A stretch of 64,000 bases of DNA from Ignavibacteria bacterium UBA2333 (lineage in GTDB: Bacteria; Bacteroidota; Ignavibacteria; Kapaibacteriales; Kapaibacteriaceae), in NCBI GenBank assembly GCA_002344895.1, contig DDUR01000101.1, positions 141,618-205,617 on the forward strand. Direction: 5' to 3'. The translations under genes were made by a program, and so were the position numbers. The notes below the pieces were generated by a model. The model saw only the letters and a program-made list of their open reading frames with translations, was not told the DNA's origin and made no database searches. Positions 24,592 to 34,524 of the stretch are shown here, in pieces; within the stretch, counting starts at the first letter, position 1; every line of letters begins with the position of its first letter.

Positions 24592-25566
24592 ATGACCATC
24601 GAGAAGATCGTGGACCGCATTGAGGCGGCCCTGAAGGAGTCTCTCTCCACCTATCAGCTTCCGGAGAATCTCTACGATCCCGTCCACTACGTCGTTGATG
24701 CCGGAGGCAAACGAATCAGGCCCGTCCTCTCCGTGCTTGCCTATCAGACGTGTGGTGGTACTGACTGGAACATCCTCCCCGCCGCCGTAGCCGTCGAGTT
24801 ACTCCACACGTTTACGCTTGTCCATGATGATATTATGGACCGCTCACCAACACGACGCGGTAGGCCAACGGTTCATATGCGATGGGATGAAAGTGCAGCA
24901 ATCCTAAGTGGTGATGTGATGATTGGCATCGCACTACGTTTGTTGACGAATACGGCACAATCCGCTCCACAACCTTCGGCACTGTATGAAGCGTTTGCGA
25001 CCGGCCTTGTTGACGTCTGTGAGGGACAAGCTCTCGACCTAGCGTTTCAACAGCGCCGCGACGTGACGACCGAAGAATACTTTGACATGATTACAAAGAA
25101 GACAGCTAAACTCCTTGAGATGGCCGTTACACTTGGAGCTCGTGCTGCAGGTGCGAATGACGTTATGGTGCATGATATCCGAACATTTGCTCGCGGTCTC
25201 GGTATTGCCTTTCAACTTCAGGATGACATTCTTGACGTCGTGGGATCTCCAGACTTCGGAAAAACACCAGGCGGAGACATTGTTGAGGGAAAACGTACGT
25301 GGTTGATTCTCACGGCTGATAAACGTGCAACTGAGCGACATCACCGCGCACTACTCGAAGCATTCTGGAGTGGTAATGGCCTGGATCGTTCCCAGATTGG
25401 TGACGTCATAGAAATGTTCAACGATCTGAATGTCATTTCTGACGCTCGTTCACTCGTTGAGACATATACTCGGGACGCGTTTGAACACCTCGAACGGCTT
25501 CCAGAATCGTTATCGCGAAAGGTGTTATCCGACCTAGGCCACACACTAATGGGCCGGGCAACGTAA
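24592..25566 (+). CDS. Polyprenyl diphosphate synthase (trans-isoprenyl)
   Basis: A 324-residue all-alpha prenyltransferase that elongates allylic diphosphates with IPP. The first Asp-rich motif is HDDIMDRSPTRRG and the second QLQDDILDVVG. GGKRIRPVLSVLAY near residue 40 binds diphosphate. The product length (farnesyl, geranylgeranyl or octaprenyl) depends on residues before the first motif; with VELLHTFTLV there it cannot be read confidently. Chains could serve the menaquinone and carotenoid-like genes near 41-43 kb. The ATG at 24592 gives a normal family N-terminus; an upstream in-frame start at 24538 adds 18 residues overlapping fni. Confidence 0.9.
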   Translation: MTIEKIVDRIEAALKESLSTYQLPENLYDPVHYVVDAGGKRIRPVLSVLAYQTCGGTDWNILPAAVAVELLHTFTLVHDDIMDRSPTRRGRPTVHMRWDESAAILSGDVMIGIALRLLTNTAQSAPQPSALYEAFATGLVDVCEGQALDLAFQQRRDVTTEEYFDMITKKTAKLLEMAVTLGARAAGANDVMVHDIRTFARGLGIAFQLQDDILDVVGSPDFGKTPGGDIVEGKRTWLILTADKRATERHHRALLEAFWSGNGLDRSQIGDVIEMFNDLNVISDARSLVETYTRDAFEHLERLPESLSRKVLSDLGHTLMGRAT

Positions 25567-25580
25567 CGCTCCAACACCCT

Positions 25581-25635
25581 CTCCATGTAACTTTTTGACA
25601 TCCTCACTGTTGGGTGTCTTCAACAGGACATGGAG
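25581..25635 (+). promoter_or_regulatory. Structured leader that can hide the Shine-Dalgarno
   Basis: CTCCATGT (25581-25588) pairs perfectly with ACATGGAG (25628-25635). A nested hairpin lies inside: GACATCC 25597-25603 with GGGTGTC 25612-25618. The right outer arm contains the GGAG that precedes the ATG at 25643, so folding would block ribosome binding. Confidence 0.5.
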
Positions 25636-25642
25636 AAAACGA

Positions 25643-28600
25643 ATGAGGGTGGTCATAACCGATTTCGGCGTACTTATCGCCGTGGTGACCGGATTTTTAT
25701 CTGGTTTCCTATCATCATCGTTATCTGCACAGAATTCTCAGCAGTTTTACGGTAGTGGCGGTTTCCGTTTTGTAGCAGCTCTTCCACCTGTTGAGTCGGT
25801 CTACCTTGAACGTTCAACCGGAGTGCCCCACAGGCTATTTGTAACAGCACAGTATGATGCAAACGTGCGGATTCTTGGTCCAGGCCCCGGGGCCAAATCG
25901 TCCTTTTTCCTTCATGCGGGTGAATACCGAGAGATTCAAATTGCACCATCGGCCATCCATAGCAGTGCAGGCACGATAGCTTCCAATGGAATTATACTCG
26001 AGTCGGACGCCCCGATAAACGTCTCCGTCATGAATTTCTGGCGGGCGAACACGGAGGTGGCAGATCTACCACCCGTTTCACAGTGGGGTACATCCTACAT
26101 TGTCACGTCTACGGTACAGGATGTCTACCTTGATGGTGGTGATCTTCATGACATGCCATCTCAGCTCGTCATAGTGGCATCTCAGGACAGTACGATTGTG
26201 ACTGTCACGTCGCCCGTAGCACTTGAAGGCGGGTCAGACATACCGCAGACGTCTGCTGGCGGCGCAGTACGATTTATGCTCAACTCTGGACAGACAATAC
26301 TTTTACGACCTCGAACGCAGAACAATCCAACAGATTTAGCATCGACAGATATGACCGGTGCGCTCGTTTCTGCCACAAAACCGATCGGAGTACTCGCAGG
26401 TCATCAAAAAGGCAGTATCGATAGATTTCCGTACGACCTTTTCTACGGTATGGGGTTTACAGCTGTTTCTACGCGTAATTCGTTCTTTGATCCGTTACGC
26501 CCGATGACGTTTTCAGGAACAACCTTTGTTACAGCTCCACTACGTTCACCAACACGAAATTGGGCCCGAGCAGCATCGCTGTTTGGCATGGATGCTGTCT
26601 ATGGTGACTACGTAAAATTCACTGCCATCGATGCACCAATTACAATTTCTTTTGATGATGGTAATGGCCAACGCAACCTTGTGACGCTACAACGACGCGG
26701 TCAGAGTTACGTAGCTGGAACGGTCGACAGACCTACTGTATGGACAGGAACCGGACGTTTTCACGCCGTGCAGTTCCTAAAATCATACGGCGACGACGAC
26801 GCACCTTTTGCAGCACCAGGCTCAGGTGTAGCTGCACATCCAGACTGGATCATCGGGACTCCTGCACGTGTAGATCTCTTCCCAGCAGAACGTTGGGCAA
26901 GGGCAGCGTCGTTTACCGTTCCGACAGGTCTACCGTCGCGACTGGCCATCGTTGTTCCTGCAGACTATGCAACACATATCTTCCTTAATGGTCGCTCGTT
27001 ACTGTCAGCCGTGGGATCTGTTGGGCAGCGAATTGGACAATCGAGTTTCCTGACGTTAAACGGATCCGTTGCACCTGGACCTATCGTTGTGACGACAACT
27101 CACGACAGTGCGAGGTTTCAGATTGTTTATTACGGTACGTCGGATGACTATAACAAAGCTGATGGTGCCAAGGACATGGGTGAGGTTCACTCTTATGCAG
27201 CTGTGACAGGAGCGGAATCATTTACGCCGTGTGACGATACCGTGAACATTTCCGTTGTTGATTCATGTTTCGATGCACGAGTCCACTTTGCGTCAACAGC
27301 TTCATGTGAAGCTGAACGTGGCATCATTGTCGTCGTCGACTCGTCAAACGTGAGGATTACGACACGGTCGACTCAAACAGGTCATGTTGTTCTCGTTTCA
27401 CCAGTGCAGATTGGAAAGTCAGGCTCTGCCAAACTACGCTGGATTCGTGCGAATGGACGATATGTTGATACCGTCATAACACGTGTAGGGTCAGGTCTCC
27501 AGATATCACCAACAACAATTCAGCTTGGTCGTGTCGTAGTAGGTGAAACGTCTACCTTTTCCGTAAAGGTGCACAATCCAATGGACCATCCGGTTACGAT
27601 TACAGATGTTACATCAGTTTCGACCGTCAACGTAACATCCGACGACATACCACTTCACATACCACAACGTGATTCGGCACAATTCACAATTCGTCTCACC
27701 ATCCCCACCTCTCTTCGCTCTGTTAATCTTCGTGTCCACTACGATTGTGGTTATGAAGATGTTAAGGTCCAATGGGAAGTTGGCACGAAGTCTATTGTTG
27801 TAGGTGATATGACGTGGACGAACATTGATGTGCGTTCACCAGGTGTAGAACGCACCGTGACGATTCAAAACGTTGGTTCAATGCCCGTCACAGTTACGGA
27901 CTACGATCGATTAGCGCTGGCCGGATCTCCAAACTTTTTTGCTATCAAGGACCTTGACGATCGACTGCCGTTTGTGATGCAGCCTGGACAGAGCACGACA
28001 TTCCGCATATCATATAGTCCCATGGGAGATGCCCGACCAGAGGGCCATGAACTTCGTCTACCCTTCTTTACTGATGCCACGGGTATTGACACAATTTCTA
28101 TCCTGAAAGGAAACGGCGTAACGAAGGCCATCAACTTTCAAGGCCATTCGTGGTACGTACGTGTCATTGATCGATATCAGCAACAACAGAACATCACCCA
28201 ATACGACGGCAGAATTGCCATACGTTCAAACGAAGATGTAACGATTGAGTCAATCACCGTTGACGGAAATGACGCTCGGTATTTCGAATTGAGTATACCT
28301 CCGAGTCAACTACGAGCAGGTGTTTCTCTTGAACTTCCAGTAGCGTTTCGTCCAATAGAACTTCCCAACCGAGTTGCGGAACGTAGTGACTATCTCGCCC
28401 GTGTTGTTCTCGTTACTCGATCAGGCGATCGATTTGACACAACCACAGCCGATCTCACTGCTGTGGCCGTTCAACCACATGCACGGTCACGTCATGCGGA
28501 TCTCGGAACGCATATGGTAAACTCCGGGCTCGTTCGTGATACAGTCTATCTCATAAACTCTCATATCGATCAGGTACAATCGATCTACGGTTCTTCCCAT

Positions 28601-29926
28601 GGCACCGATACACTTATCGTTCAAGACATTCGGATCTCCGCATCGCCTGCTCTGAATATTGAGTCGACATGGTTAACACAACTGCGACAACTACCCGTCG
28701 CCATCGCACCGGGCGACTCACTTGCCATTCCCGTTGAACTATCCACGACTGTTGCAGGAACGTTCTTGGCCACCTGGGAACTGTTGAGTGACGCACCATA
28801 CGATGTGTCATATAATGTTACCGGCATTGTTACGGACGCGCAGGCTGAATCAATACTGCTGGATTCTACTGAACTGAGGACGTACGTCTTTACAAGTATC
28901 AACGGGTCAGTGCAGCTTGCCAATCGTTCCACATCAAACCGACTAGTTCAACTTCGTCTACGTGGCACGGATTCTCAAGTATTTTCCGTTGATACAACGC
29001 AGATGTTATCCGTTTTGGCAAACTCAACACTTGACATTGCCGTACGCTTCTCACCAACTTCGGTAACCGAAACTTCTCCTGGACAGCAGCTCGGTGTACG
29101 CCTTCCTTCACGGCTTGGACAGCCCTATGAAGCGTTTATCGAAGTTCTGGATGAAAATGGAATCGTGCTTGTTACCGGACGAGTCAGGGGGCATGCTACG
29201 TATCTCCATGGTGTTGTTCAGCTACAAGCACCTGATACAGTCGCCGTTGGCAATGTCTTCCCAGTCATCGTGACATTAGGCAAACAACCAGACGACATCC
29301 GTGATGGAGTGTGGTCATCGATCGCACTTACGGTTCAATTCGACTCTACTATGTCGATACCCATCGAAGATGTATGGAAACCATCACCGGCAACACTTGC
29401 ATCTTCGATGTTTGAAGTTCGCCATGAGAGCGGACGAATCCATGTTGACATGTTTGATACGACGGCATCTGACATACTTGGTGCGGGTGACACACTCGGC
29501 ACGCTGTACTTCAAGTCGTTGGCTGGAATACCAACATCCGGTGCGGTAAACTTTTCGGCCCGCTTTGCGGTAGAGGGTGTTCGTAATGACCGTGATATGA
29601 TGGCCGGGCGATATGTACTGCTTGACGGAAGTATAGCAGAGACAATGACCTTACTCGACTGTGCACCGTCGAGGCGACTCGTACGGTTTGTATTGCCAAA
29701 CGCCGTTACTGTCTCGCGTACATCCGTAGGCGACGTTACCGTCTCAGTACGAGCAGACAATGCCCGGCAGCTGACGATTCGCTGTATTGATATCCTTGGA
29801 CGTACCGTCGACGAACGAATCGTTGAAGGGCCAGAATCAACGTACGTCCTGGATGACGTTGGTACTGGCCCAATCTATGCCTACGTGGTTGGCGTTAGAG
29901 AGTTAACGACTCAACGACGTCCTTAA
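25643..29926 (+). CDS. Large secreted surface protein with IgGFc-binding-like and anchor-D-like domains
   Basis: A 1427-residue exported protein. A signal peptide of about 35 residues ends near SLSAQ. The N-terminal ~490 residues resemble the IgGFc-binding-type module of Bacteroidota surface proteins (repeated adhesion-like strands, YATHIFLNG). The middle holds several ASH/choice-of-anchor-D-like beta domains (for example IQLGRVVVGETSTFSVKVHN and TIQNVGSMPVTVTDYDRL). Residues ~1190-1330 look cohesin-like. The end, with IRCIDILGRTVDERI and IYAYVVGV, resembles a T9SS sorting domain but lacks the usual final strand. It probably acts in adhesion or the cell envelope. The ATG at 25643 follows GGAG by seven bases. 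Its 3' end overlaps murD by 32 bases in convergent orientation. Confidence 0.7.
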   Translation: MRVVITDFGVLIAVVTGFLSGFLSSSLSAQNSQQFYGSGGFRFVAALPPVESVYLERSTGVPHRLFVTAQYDANVRILGPGPGAKSSFFLHAGEYREIQIAPSAIHSSAGTIASNGIILESDAPINVSVMNFWRANTEVADLPPVSQWGTSYIVTSTVQDVYLDGGDLHDMPSQLVIVASQDSTIVTVTSPVALEGGSDIPQTSAGGAVRFMLNSGQTILLRPRTQNNPTDLASTDMTGALVSATKPIGVLAGHQKGSIDRFPYDLFYGMGFTAVSTRNSFFDPLRPMTFSGTTFVTAPLRSPTRNWARAASLFGMDAVYGDYVKFTAIDAPITISFDDGNGQRNLVTLQRRGQSYVAGTVDRPTVWTGTGRFHAVQFLKSYGDDDAPFAAPGSGVAAHPDWIIGTPARVDLFPAERWARAASFTVPTGLPSRLAIVVPADYATHIFLNGRSLLSAVGSVGQRIGQSSFLTLNGSVAPGPIVVTTTHDSARFQIVYYGTSDDYNKADGAKDMGEVHSYAAVTGAESFTPCDDTVNISVVDSCFDARVHFASTASCEAERGIIVVVDSSNVRITTRSTQTGHVVLVSPVQIGKSGSAKLRWIRANGRYVDTVITRVGSGLQISPTTIQLGRVVVGETSTFSVKVHNPMDHPVTITDVTSVSTVNVTSDDIPLHIPQRDSAQFTIRLTIPTSLRSVNLRVHYDCGYEDVKVQWEVGTKSIVVGDMTWTNIDVRSPGVERTVTIQNVGSMPVTVTDYDRLALAGSPNFFAIKDLDDRLPFVMQPGQSTTFRISYSPMGDARPEGHELRLPFFTDATGIDTISILKGNGVTKAINFQGHSWYVRVIDRYQQQQNITQYDGRIAIRSNEDVTIESITVDGNDARYFELSIPPSQLRAGVSLELPVAFRPIELPNRVAERSDYLARVVLVTRSGDRFDTTTADLTAVAVQPHARSRHADLGTHMVNSGLVRDTVYLINSHIDQVQSIYGSSHGTDTLIVQDIRISASPALNIESTWLTQLRQLPVAIAPGDSLAIPVELSTTVAGTFLATWELLSDAPYDVSYNVTGIVTDAQAESILLDSTELRTYVFTSINGSVQLANRSTSNRLVQLRLRGTDSQVFSVDTTQMLSVLANSTLDIAVRFSPTSVTETSPGQQLGVRLPSRLGQPYEAFIEVLDENGIVLVTGRVRGHATYLHGVVQLQAPDTVAVGNVFPVIVTLGKQPDDIRDGVWSSIALTVQFDSTMSIPIEDVWKPSPATLASSMFEVRHESGRIHVDMFDTTASDILGAGDTLGTLYFKSLAGIPTSGAVNFSARFAVEGVRNDRDMMAGRYVLLDGSIAETMTLLDCAPSRRLVRFVLPNAVTVSRTSVGDVTVSVRADNARQLTIRCIDILGRTVDERIVEGPESTYVLDDVGTGPIYAYVVGVRELTTQRRP

Positions 29927-31226
29927 AGGCACGTCCACGTTCTTCGTAGTTCGAAAACATATCGAAGGACTTACATGCTGGTGAGAACAGAACAACGTCT
30001 CCACTATCCGCAAGTTCTGCGCTCAAACGAACAGCTTCGCTCATAGACGCTGCCTTTACACATCGTTTTGTTGTGCACCAGTGGCTGAAGATGGCGTCGG
30101 CCTCTTCACCTATGCAGACAATGGCGCGTACATTGGTGGCTACAAGTTCGTCGAGGGCCGTGTAATCGTTGTTGTCACCCCGGCCACCTGCTATCCACAC
30201 GATGGGCCTGTCAAAGCTCGACAAGGCATACCAGGCCGCGTTCACATTTGTTGCTTTTGAGTCATTCACATACGATACTGATCGTACCGTGCGCACATTC
30301 TCCAATCGATGCTCTACCCCAGAGAACGATTGCAGTGAGTCTCGAATGTCTTCATTACGTACTTCAAGAGCACGTGCGGAAAGTGCGGCCGCCATGGAGT
30401 TGTAGGTGTTGTGAACTCCACGAAGGCCTAGTCTGCGAACAGGCATGAGGATCTCCTCTTTATGCTGGTCGGCCGTCAGTACGATATTGTCCCCCCGGAC
30501 AAAAGCACCTTCAACTTCGGTGCGAACGCTGAAATAGCGAACTCGGCTGTTGGCCACCGACGCAGCCGCTGCTGCATGCGGATCGTCGGCATTCAAAATT
30601 ACAATATCATTGCGTCTCTGATGTGATAGAATTTTCCACTTAGCTTGCACATACTGTTCAAATGTTCCATGATACGTAAGATGATCAGCTGTAATGTTGA
30701 GTATAACAGCAACACGGGGTGCAAATGATGAGATAGTATCCAACTGATATGAGCTCGTTTCACAAACGATGATAGTGTTATCCGAGATCGAACCAACAAA
30801 CGCAGATAACGGTGTGCCGATGTTTCCGCCCTCTACCACGTCCCTACCTGATTGTCGCAGAATATGAGCTGTTAACGATGTAGTTGTTGTTTTCCCATTT
30901 GTTCCTGTGATGGCAACAATTGGTGAACTGAGAAATCGCGAAGCATACTCAAGCTCACCAACAACCTCAATAGCACGTTCTGCGGCCTTTGTGCGTACGA
31001 CGTTCGTTGGTGGAACTCCTGGAGAGACAATGATAAGATCAGCATCGAGCGCTCGATCCGTTGAGCCACCGAATTCTGCCGTGATTCCAAGGGTAACCAA
31101 TTCCCTAGCTAATGCCGTTTCTTCCTTACTGCGCTGCTCTGTTACAAAGACGTCATGTCCTTGACGTACGGCCAACTTGGCTGCCTCAACGCCACTCTTC
31201 CCTGCTCCAACGATGGTAATGTGCAT
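29895..31226 (-). CDS. murD: UDP-N-acetylmuramoylalanine-D-glutamate ligase
   Basis: A 443-residue Mur ligase that adds D-glutamate to UDP-MurNAc-L-Ala in the cytoplasm. The N-terminal nucleotide-sugar domain begins MHITIVGAGKSGVEAAKLA. The ATP loop is AITGTNGKTTTTSLTAHIL, and the central domain has VCETSSYQLD and LNITADHL. The C-terminal domain has GVEHRLENV, NDSKATNVNAAWYAL and WIAGGRGDNNDY. All are standard. The gene stands alone rather than in a division/cell-wall cluster. The ATG at 31226 is three bases after a TATTTTTG element. Confidence 0.95.
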   Translation of the reverse strand: MHITIVGAGKSGVEAAKLAVRQGHDVFVTEQRSKEETALARELVTLGITAEFGGSTDRALDADLIIVSPGVPPTNVVRTKAAERAIEVVGELEYASRFLSSPIVAITGTNGKTTTTSLTAHILRQSGRDVVEGGNIGTPLSAFVGSISDNTIIVCETSSYQLDTISSFAPRVAVILNITADHLTYHGTFEQYVQAKWKILSHQRRNDIVILNADDPHAAAAASVANSRVRYFSVRTEVEGAFVRGDNIVLTADQHKEEILMPVRRLGLRGVHNTYNSMAAALSARALEVRNEDIRDSLQSFSGVEHRLENVRTVRSVSYVNDSKATNVNAAWYALSSFDRPIVWIAGGRGDNNDYTALDELVATNVRAIVCIGEEADAIFSHWCTTKRCVKAASMSEAVRLSAELADSGDVVLFSPACKSFDMFSNYEERGRAFKDVVESLTL

Positions 31227-31229
31227 CTG

Positions 31230-31237
31230 CAAAAATA
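31230..31237 (-). promoter_or_regulatory. Promoter -7 element of murD (TAnnTTTG)
   Basis: TATTTTTG ends three bases before the murD ATG. A short CCGAA/TTCGG inverted repeat lies about a dozen bases further upstream. The position implies a leaderless or near-leaderless mRNA. Confidence 0.55.
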
Positions 31238-31330
31238 GACCGAAGATGAACTATGTTCGGAGCGAATACGTTAAGGACGCCACCGAAGACTCGAAACTCC
31301 TGCACAATCTCCTTCGAATAGCCTCATCCC

Positions 31331-32236
31331 GTGATCTCCATTCGCTCCCTACGCAAACTCTACGGCGACTTTGTTGCTGTGGACGGGCTGGATATGACCG
31401 TTGAGCCCGGCGACATCTATGGCTTCCTTGGTCCTAATGGAGCTGGCAAAAGCACAACCATCCGGATGATGTTGTCACTCGTTGCCCCCACGTCGGGCAC
31501 GATTGAGATCTTTGGACAGAATCTTCAAACGCATCGACATGACATCCTTCGACGAATCGGTGCAATTGTCGAACGTCCAGATTTCTATAACTACCTGACG
31601 GCCTACAAAAATCTTGAGCTTCTTGGGCGCTTAAGTGGTGCTGACATTTCGAAGAAGAACATCATGCGTGTCCTCGGAATTGTAGGCCTTGATACACGCC
31701 ATAACAGCAAGGTCAAAACATTTTCCCACGGTATGAAACAACGTTTGGGTATTGCCCAGACACTGTTACACGATCCAGATCTGATTGTGCTGGATGAGCC
31801 AACAACCGGACTTGACCCTCATGGTATGGTTGACGTTCGCGAGCTGATTCTTTCGCTTTCGGCAGATCTGCGGAAAACCGTTGTTCTTTCGTCACACATT
31901 CTGCCTGAGGTTGAGCTCACAGCAACACGTATGATTATCATTGCCAAGGGCAAGGCCATCATTGAGGGTTCTGTTCGCGAGTTACTTGATGCTGGGCGTA
32001 TGAAGGTAACGATTGAGACCCCCTCTGCCGATGCGGCGATAGCCGCAATCGGCAGTAGCCCCTTTGCCAATACTCTTCAGGGCAGATCAGAACACGGATG
32101 TGTGTTACAGTTGGAGCGCGCAGAAATACCAGAAGTAGTCCGACTACTCGTTGAACGTGGTATTGCTCTTGAATCCGTCACTCCCGTTCGTAGTCTTGAA
32201 GCGACGTTTATGGGTCTCACACAGGAGGCCGCATGA
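31331..32236 (+). CDS. ABC transporter ATP-binding protein (ABC-2 exporter type)
   Basis: A 301-residue ATPase with Walker A GPNGAGKST, Q-loop in the RPDFYNYL region, signature FSHGMKQRLGIAQ, Walker B LIVLDEPTTGLDP and the switch His in LSSHILPEVE. The C-terminal ~80 residues form the accessory domain common in ABC-2 exporters. The GTG at 31331 begins directly with the beta strand ISIRSLRKLYGDFVAV. Its TGA overlaps the permease ATG by four bases. The downstream LolA-like gene suggests that lipid or lipoprotein handling is the transported function, but the substrate is not shown by sequence. Confidence 0.9.
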   Translation: MISIRSLRKLYGDFVAVDGLDMTVEPGDIYGFLGPNGAGKSTTIRMMLSLVAPTSGTIEIFGQNLQTHRHDILRRIGAIVERPDFYNYLTAYKNLELLGRLSGADISKKNIMRVLGIVGLDTRHNSKVKTFSHGMKQRLGIAQTLLHDPDLIVLDEPTTGLDPHGMVDVRELILSLSADLRKTVVLSSHILPEVELTATRMIIIAKGKAIIEGSVRELLDAGRMKVTIETPSADAAIAAIGSSPFANTLQGRSEHGCVLQLERAEIPEVVRLLVERGIALESVTPVRSLEATFMGLTQEAA

Positions 32237-33069
32237 TGAATGTCCTGCATGTTGAGCTGGCAAAGGTCTTCTCGAAGTGGCGCACCTTTATCGGCTTTAT
32301 CGCATTAGCGGTACTTATCCCCGTCATTGTCCTCGCAATGAAGGCCGAAGGTAATACCTACTTTTCGTTTGCTACGCAGACGTTACAGCAGGCATTTACA
32401 ATTACCGGCAATCTTATGAACGGTTATACGGTGGCCTACATCATTTTTGGATCACTCTATATCCACGTGCCGTTTCTTGTAACACTGGTAGCCGGCGATA
32501 TTCTCGCCGGAGAAGCAACGGCTGGGACGTATCGACTTATTCTCACACGTCCTGTATCGCGTACAACAATGGTTACGGCCAAGTGGATTGCTTCGTCACT
32601 CTATACCGTGGGCCTTGTCATCATCATGGCTGCCCTGAGTCTTGGCCTCGGTATTGCCCTTCTCGGTACGGGCGAAGTTGTTGTGATTCGAAGCCAGATC
32701 ACCATCATTGCTGCTGATGATGCACTGTGGCGATTTGCCGCTGCCTATGGTTACGCCATTATCAGTATGCTGACGGTTAGTGGTGTGGCCTTTCTCTTTA
32801 GTTCCCTTGTGGAGAACTCCATCGGCCCCATCATGTCGACGATGGCCATCATCATCGTGTTTACCATCATCAGCGCAATTGACGTACCGATACTAGCCAC
32901 TATCCGACCATTCTTGTTTACGAATCACATGACGGGATGGCGTTTTCTGTTTGATGATCCTGTTCCGTGGCCGCGTATCATAACAAGTGGTAGTATCCTT
33001 CTCGGCCACATCGTTGCCTGTTACCTCGCTGCACTCTTCATTCTCCGTCGGAAGGACATCCTCACGTGA
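32233..33069 (+). CDS. ABC-2 type permease
   Basis: A 278-residue membrane protein with six predicted helices and an early extracytoplasmic segment (residues ~35-75). The TGTYRLILTRPVSRTTMVTAK-like stretch after helix 2 is characteristic of ABC-2 permeases of the NatB/ABC2_membrane_2 class. It pairs with the ATPase in front of it (ATGA overlap; GGAGG seven bases before its ATG). Its stop overlaps the GTG of the LolA-like gene. A role in gliding, drug or lipid export is possible; no feature decides. Confidence 0.85.
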   Translation: MMNVLHVELAKVFSKWRTFIGFIALAVLIPVIVLAMKAEGNTYFSFATQTLQQAFTITGNLMNGYTVAYIIFGSLYIHVPFLVTLVAGDILAGEATAGTYRLILTRPVSRTTMVTAKWIASSLYTVGLVIIMAALSLGLGIALLGTGEVVVIRSQITIIAADDALWRFAAAYGYAIISMLTVSGVAFLFSSLVENSIGPIMSTMAIIIVFTIISAIDVPILATIRPFLFTNHMTGWRFLFDDPVPWPRIITSGSILLGHIVACYLAALFILRRKDILT

Positions 33070-33746
33070 TCGTTCACAAAATACGTCTGCTCTGTTACGT
33101 TCTAGTTCTCGTCACTTTTTCACCCGCTGCCCTTTGGTCAGCCACAGCGCAGGACTATCTCGACCAAATCAAGGCCAAGATGTCTGCTGTAAAAAAGTAT
33201 AGTGCCGAGCTGCGCATCAAGGTCGACGTACCATTCCTGAAAGCTCCGGAGTCGACGGCATCCATTACGTTTGAAGCTCCCGACAAAACGACGATTGATG
33301 CACCTGGTTTTGCTATGATTCCCAAACAAGGCGCAGATTTATCGGCTCAACGAATCCTTTCAAAGCCCTACCTCGCCGTCGATGCCGGAACGGATGTGTT
33401 TCGTGGCATTCGTATGCGAAAGGTAAAGATCGTTCCCGTCGATGACGCCGATGACATTGCCACGGCCGTTATCTGGATCGATACAATCTCCGTTCTGCCC
33501 ATGAAGGTTGTGACAACCACACGTACTGGTGGTACAGTCACAGCAGAGCTTGTCTATGACGTTCCAGCGGCCCGCGAAAAAGGACTGCCGAGTTACGTCA
33601 AACTCATGATGAATATTGGCAACTTCGAACTCCCTAAAACCATGACAGGTGACTTTGAAACTCCAAGTCCTCAGAAAGGGGCTAAGGGGGCGCAGAATGG
33701 TATGGCAACCGTTGAGATCTGGTATACGAAGTACAAGATTCAATAG
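33066..33746 (+). CDS. LolA-like outer-membrane lipoprotein carrier family protein
   Basis: A 226-residue exported protein. The signal peptide (residues 1-29) ends SATAQ. The mature part has the alternating strands of the LolA/LolB-like fold: an early helix YLDQIKAKMSAVKKYSAELR, then ESTASITFEAPDKTTIDAPG and later IDTISVLPMKVVTTTRTGG. Such proteins shuttle or bind lipoproteins or lipids in the periplasm. It is translationally coupled to the ABC permease by a GTGA overlap, so an ABC exporter with a periplasmic lipid-binding partner is plausible. Near the C-terminus, a paired AAGGGGC repeat encodes KGAKGAQNG. A DUF4412-like assignment is the alternative. Confidence 0.7.
   Translation: MIVHKIRLLCYVLVLVTFSPAALWSATAQDYLDQIKAKMSAVKKYSAELRIKVDVPFLKAPESTASITFEAPDKTTIDAPGFAMIPKQGADLSAQRILSKPYLAVDAGTDVFRGIRMRKVKIVPVDDADDIATAVIWIDTISVLPMKVVTTTRTGGTVTAELVYDVPAAREKGLPSYVKLMMNIGNFELPKTMTGDFETPSPQKGAKGAQNGMATVEIWYTKYKIQ
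33675..33691 (+). repeat. Paired AAGGGGC box, site 6 (in LolA-like gene)
   Basis: AAAGGGGC and TAAGGGGGC in frame, encoding KGAKGA in a Ser/Pro/Gly-rich loop before the last beta strand. Confidence 0.65.
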
Positions 33747-33756
33747 GAGATATTTA

Positions 33757-34524
33757 CTAAACTATGACAGCACCTACGGGACAGTGATCACTTCCGAGGA
33801 CGTCTGGGGCTATCCATGCATTCCGGAGTGACGACTGGAGATTGTCGGTTATCCAGTGATAGTCAATTCTCCAGCCCACATTACGTTCACGGGCCTTTGT
33901 GAAGTAGTCCCAATACGTATACTGATCCGGTTCCTCAGGATGGAATTCTCGGAAGGTGTCTATCCAGCCAGCAGCAACAAGCTCGTCAAGTTTTACGCGC
34001 TCTTCAGGTAGGAAGCCGGTTGTCTTTTCATTTTCCTTCGGACGTGCAAGATCGATCGGAAAGTGAGCTGTGTTATAGTCACCACCAACAAGAATCCGAC
34101 GTCCCTCCTTACGTTGTTGAGCACATCGAGCAAAGAGTGCATCATAAAATGCAAGCTTATACGGGACGCGGCTGTTACCCGTTGATCCATTTGGGAAGTA
34201 GACACCATAAATACTGAGGTCGCCATACTGCGCTTCCAGTATTCGGCCTTCATTATCGATATCCTCAACACCAATCTTCGAGATTACGTTATCAGGTTTT
34301 TCGCGTGTCAGAATTCCGACGCCACTGTAGCCCTTTTTACGTTCGCAAGAATGCCAGAAGGTATGATACCCTGCAACATTGCGAATCTCCTCCGGTATGG
34401 AATCAACATCGGCCTTTGTTTCCTGCAACATCAGAACGTCGGGTTTCGCTTCATCAAGCCACTCAAGGAAACCCTTCTTTAACACTGCACGAATGCCGTT
34501 AACATTCCACGATACAATCTTCAT
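33757..34524 (-). CDS. xth: Exodeoxyribonuclease III (AP endonuclease)
   Basis: A 255-residue endonuclease/exonuclease/phosphatase-fold enzyme of base-excision repair. The N-terminus MKIVSWNVNGIRAVLKKGF, Glu of LQETKA, YGVYFPNG, GGDYNTAH and the final GSDHCPVGAVI carry the metal and catalytic residues. Its length matches XthA/ExoA. The ATG overlaps the pyrE stop by four bases, so DNA repair and pyrimidine synthesis share an mRNA here. It is convergent with the LolA-like gene, with ten bases between stops. Confidence 0.95.
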   Translation of the reverse strand: MKIVSWNVNGIRAVLKKGFLEWLDEAKPDVLMLQETKADVDSIPEEIRNVAGYHTFWHSCERKKGYSGVGILTREKPDNVISKIGVEDIDNEGRILEAQYGDLSIYGVYFPNGSTGNSRVPYKLAFYDALFARCAQQRKEGRRILVGGDYNTAHFPIDLARPKENEKTTGFLPEERVKLDELVAAGWIDTFREFHPEEPDQYTYWDYFTKARERNVGWRIDYHWITDNLQSSLRNAWIAPDVLGSDHCPVGAVIV

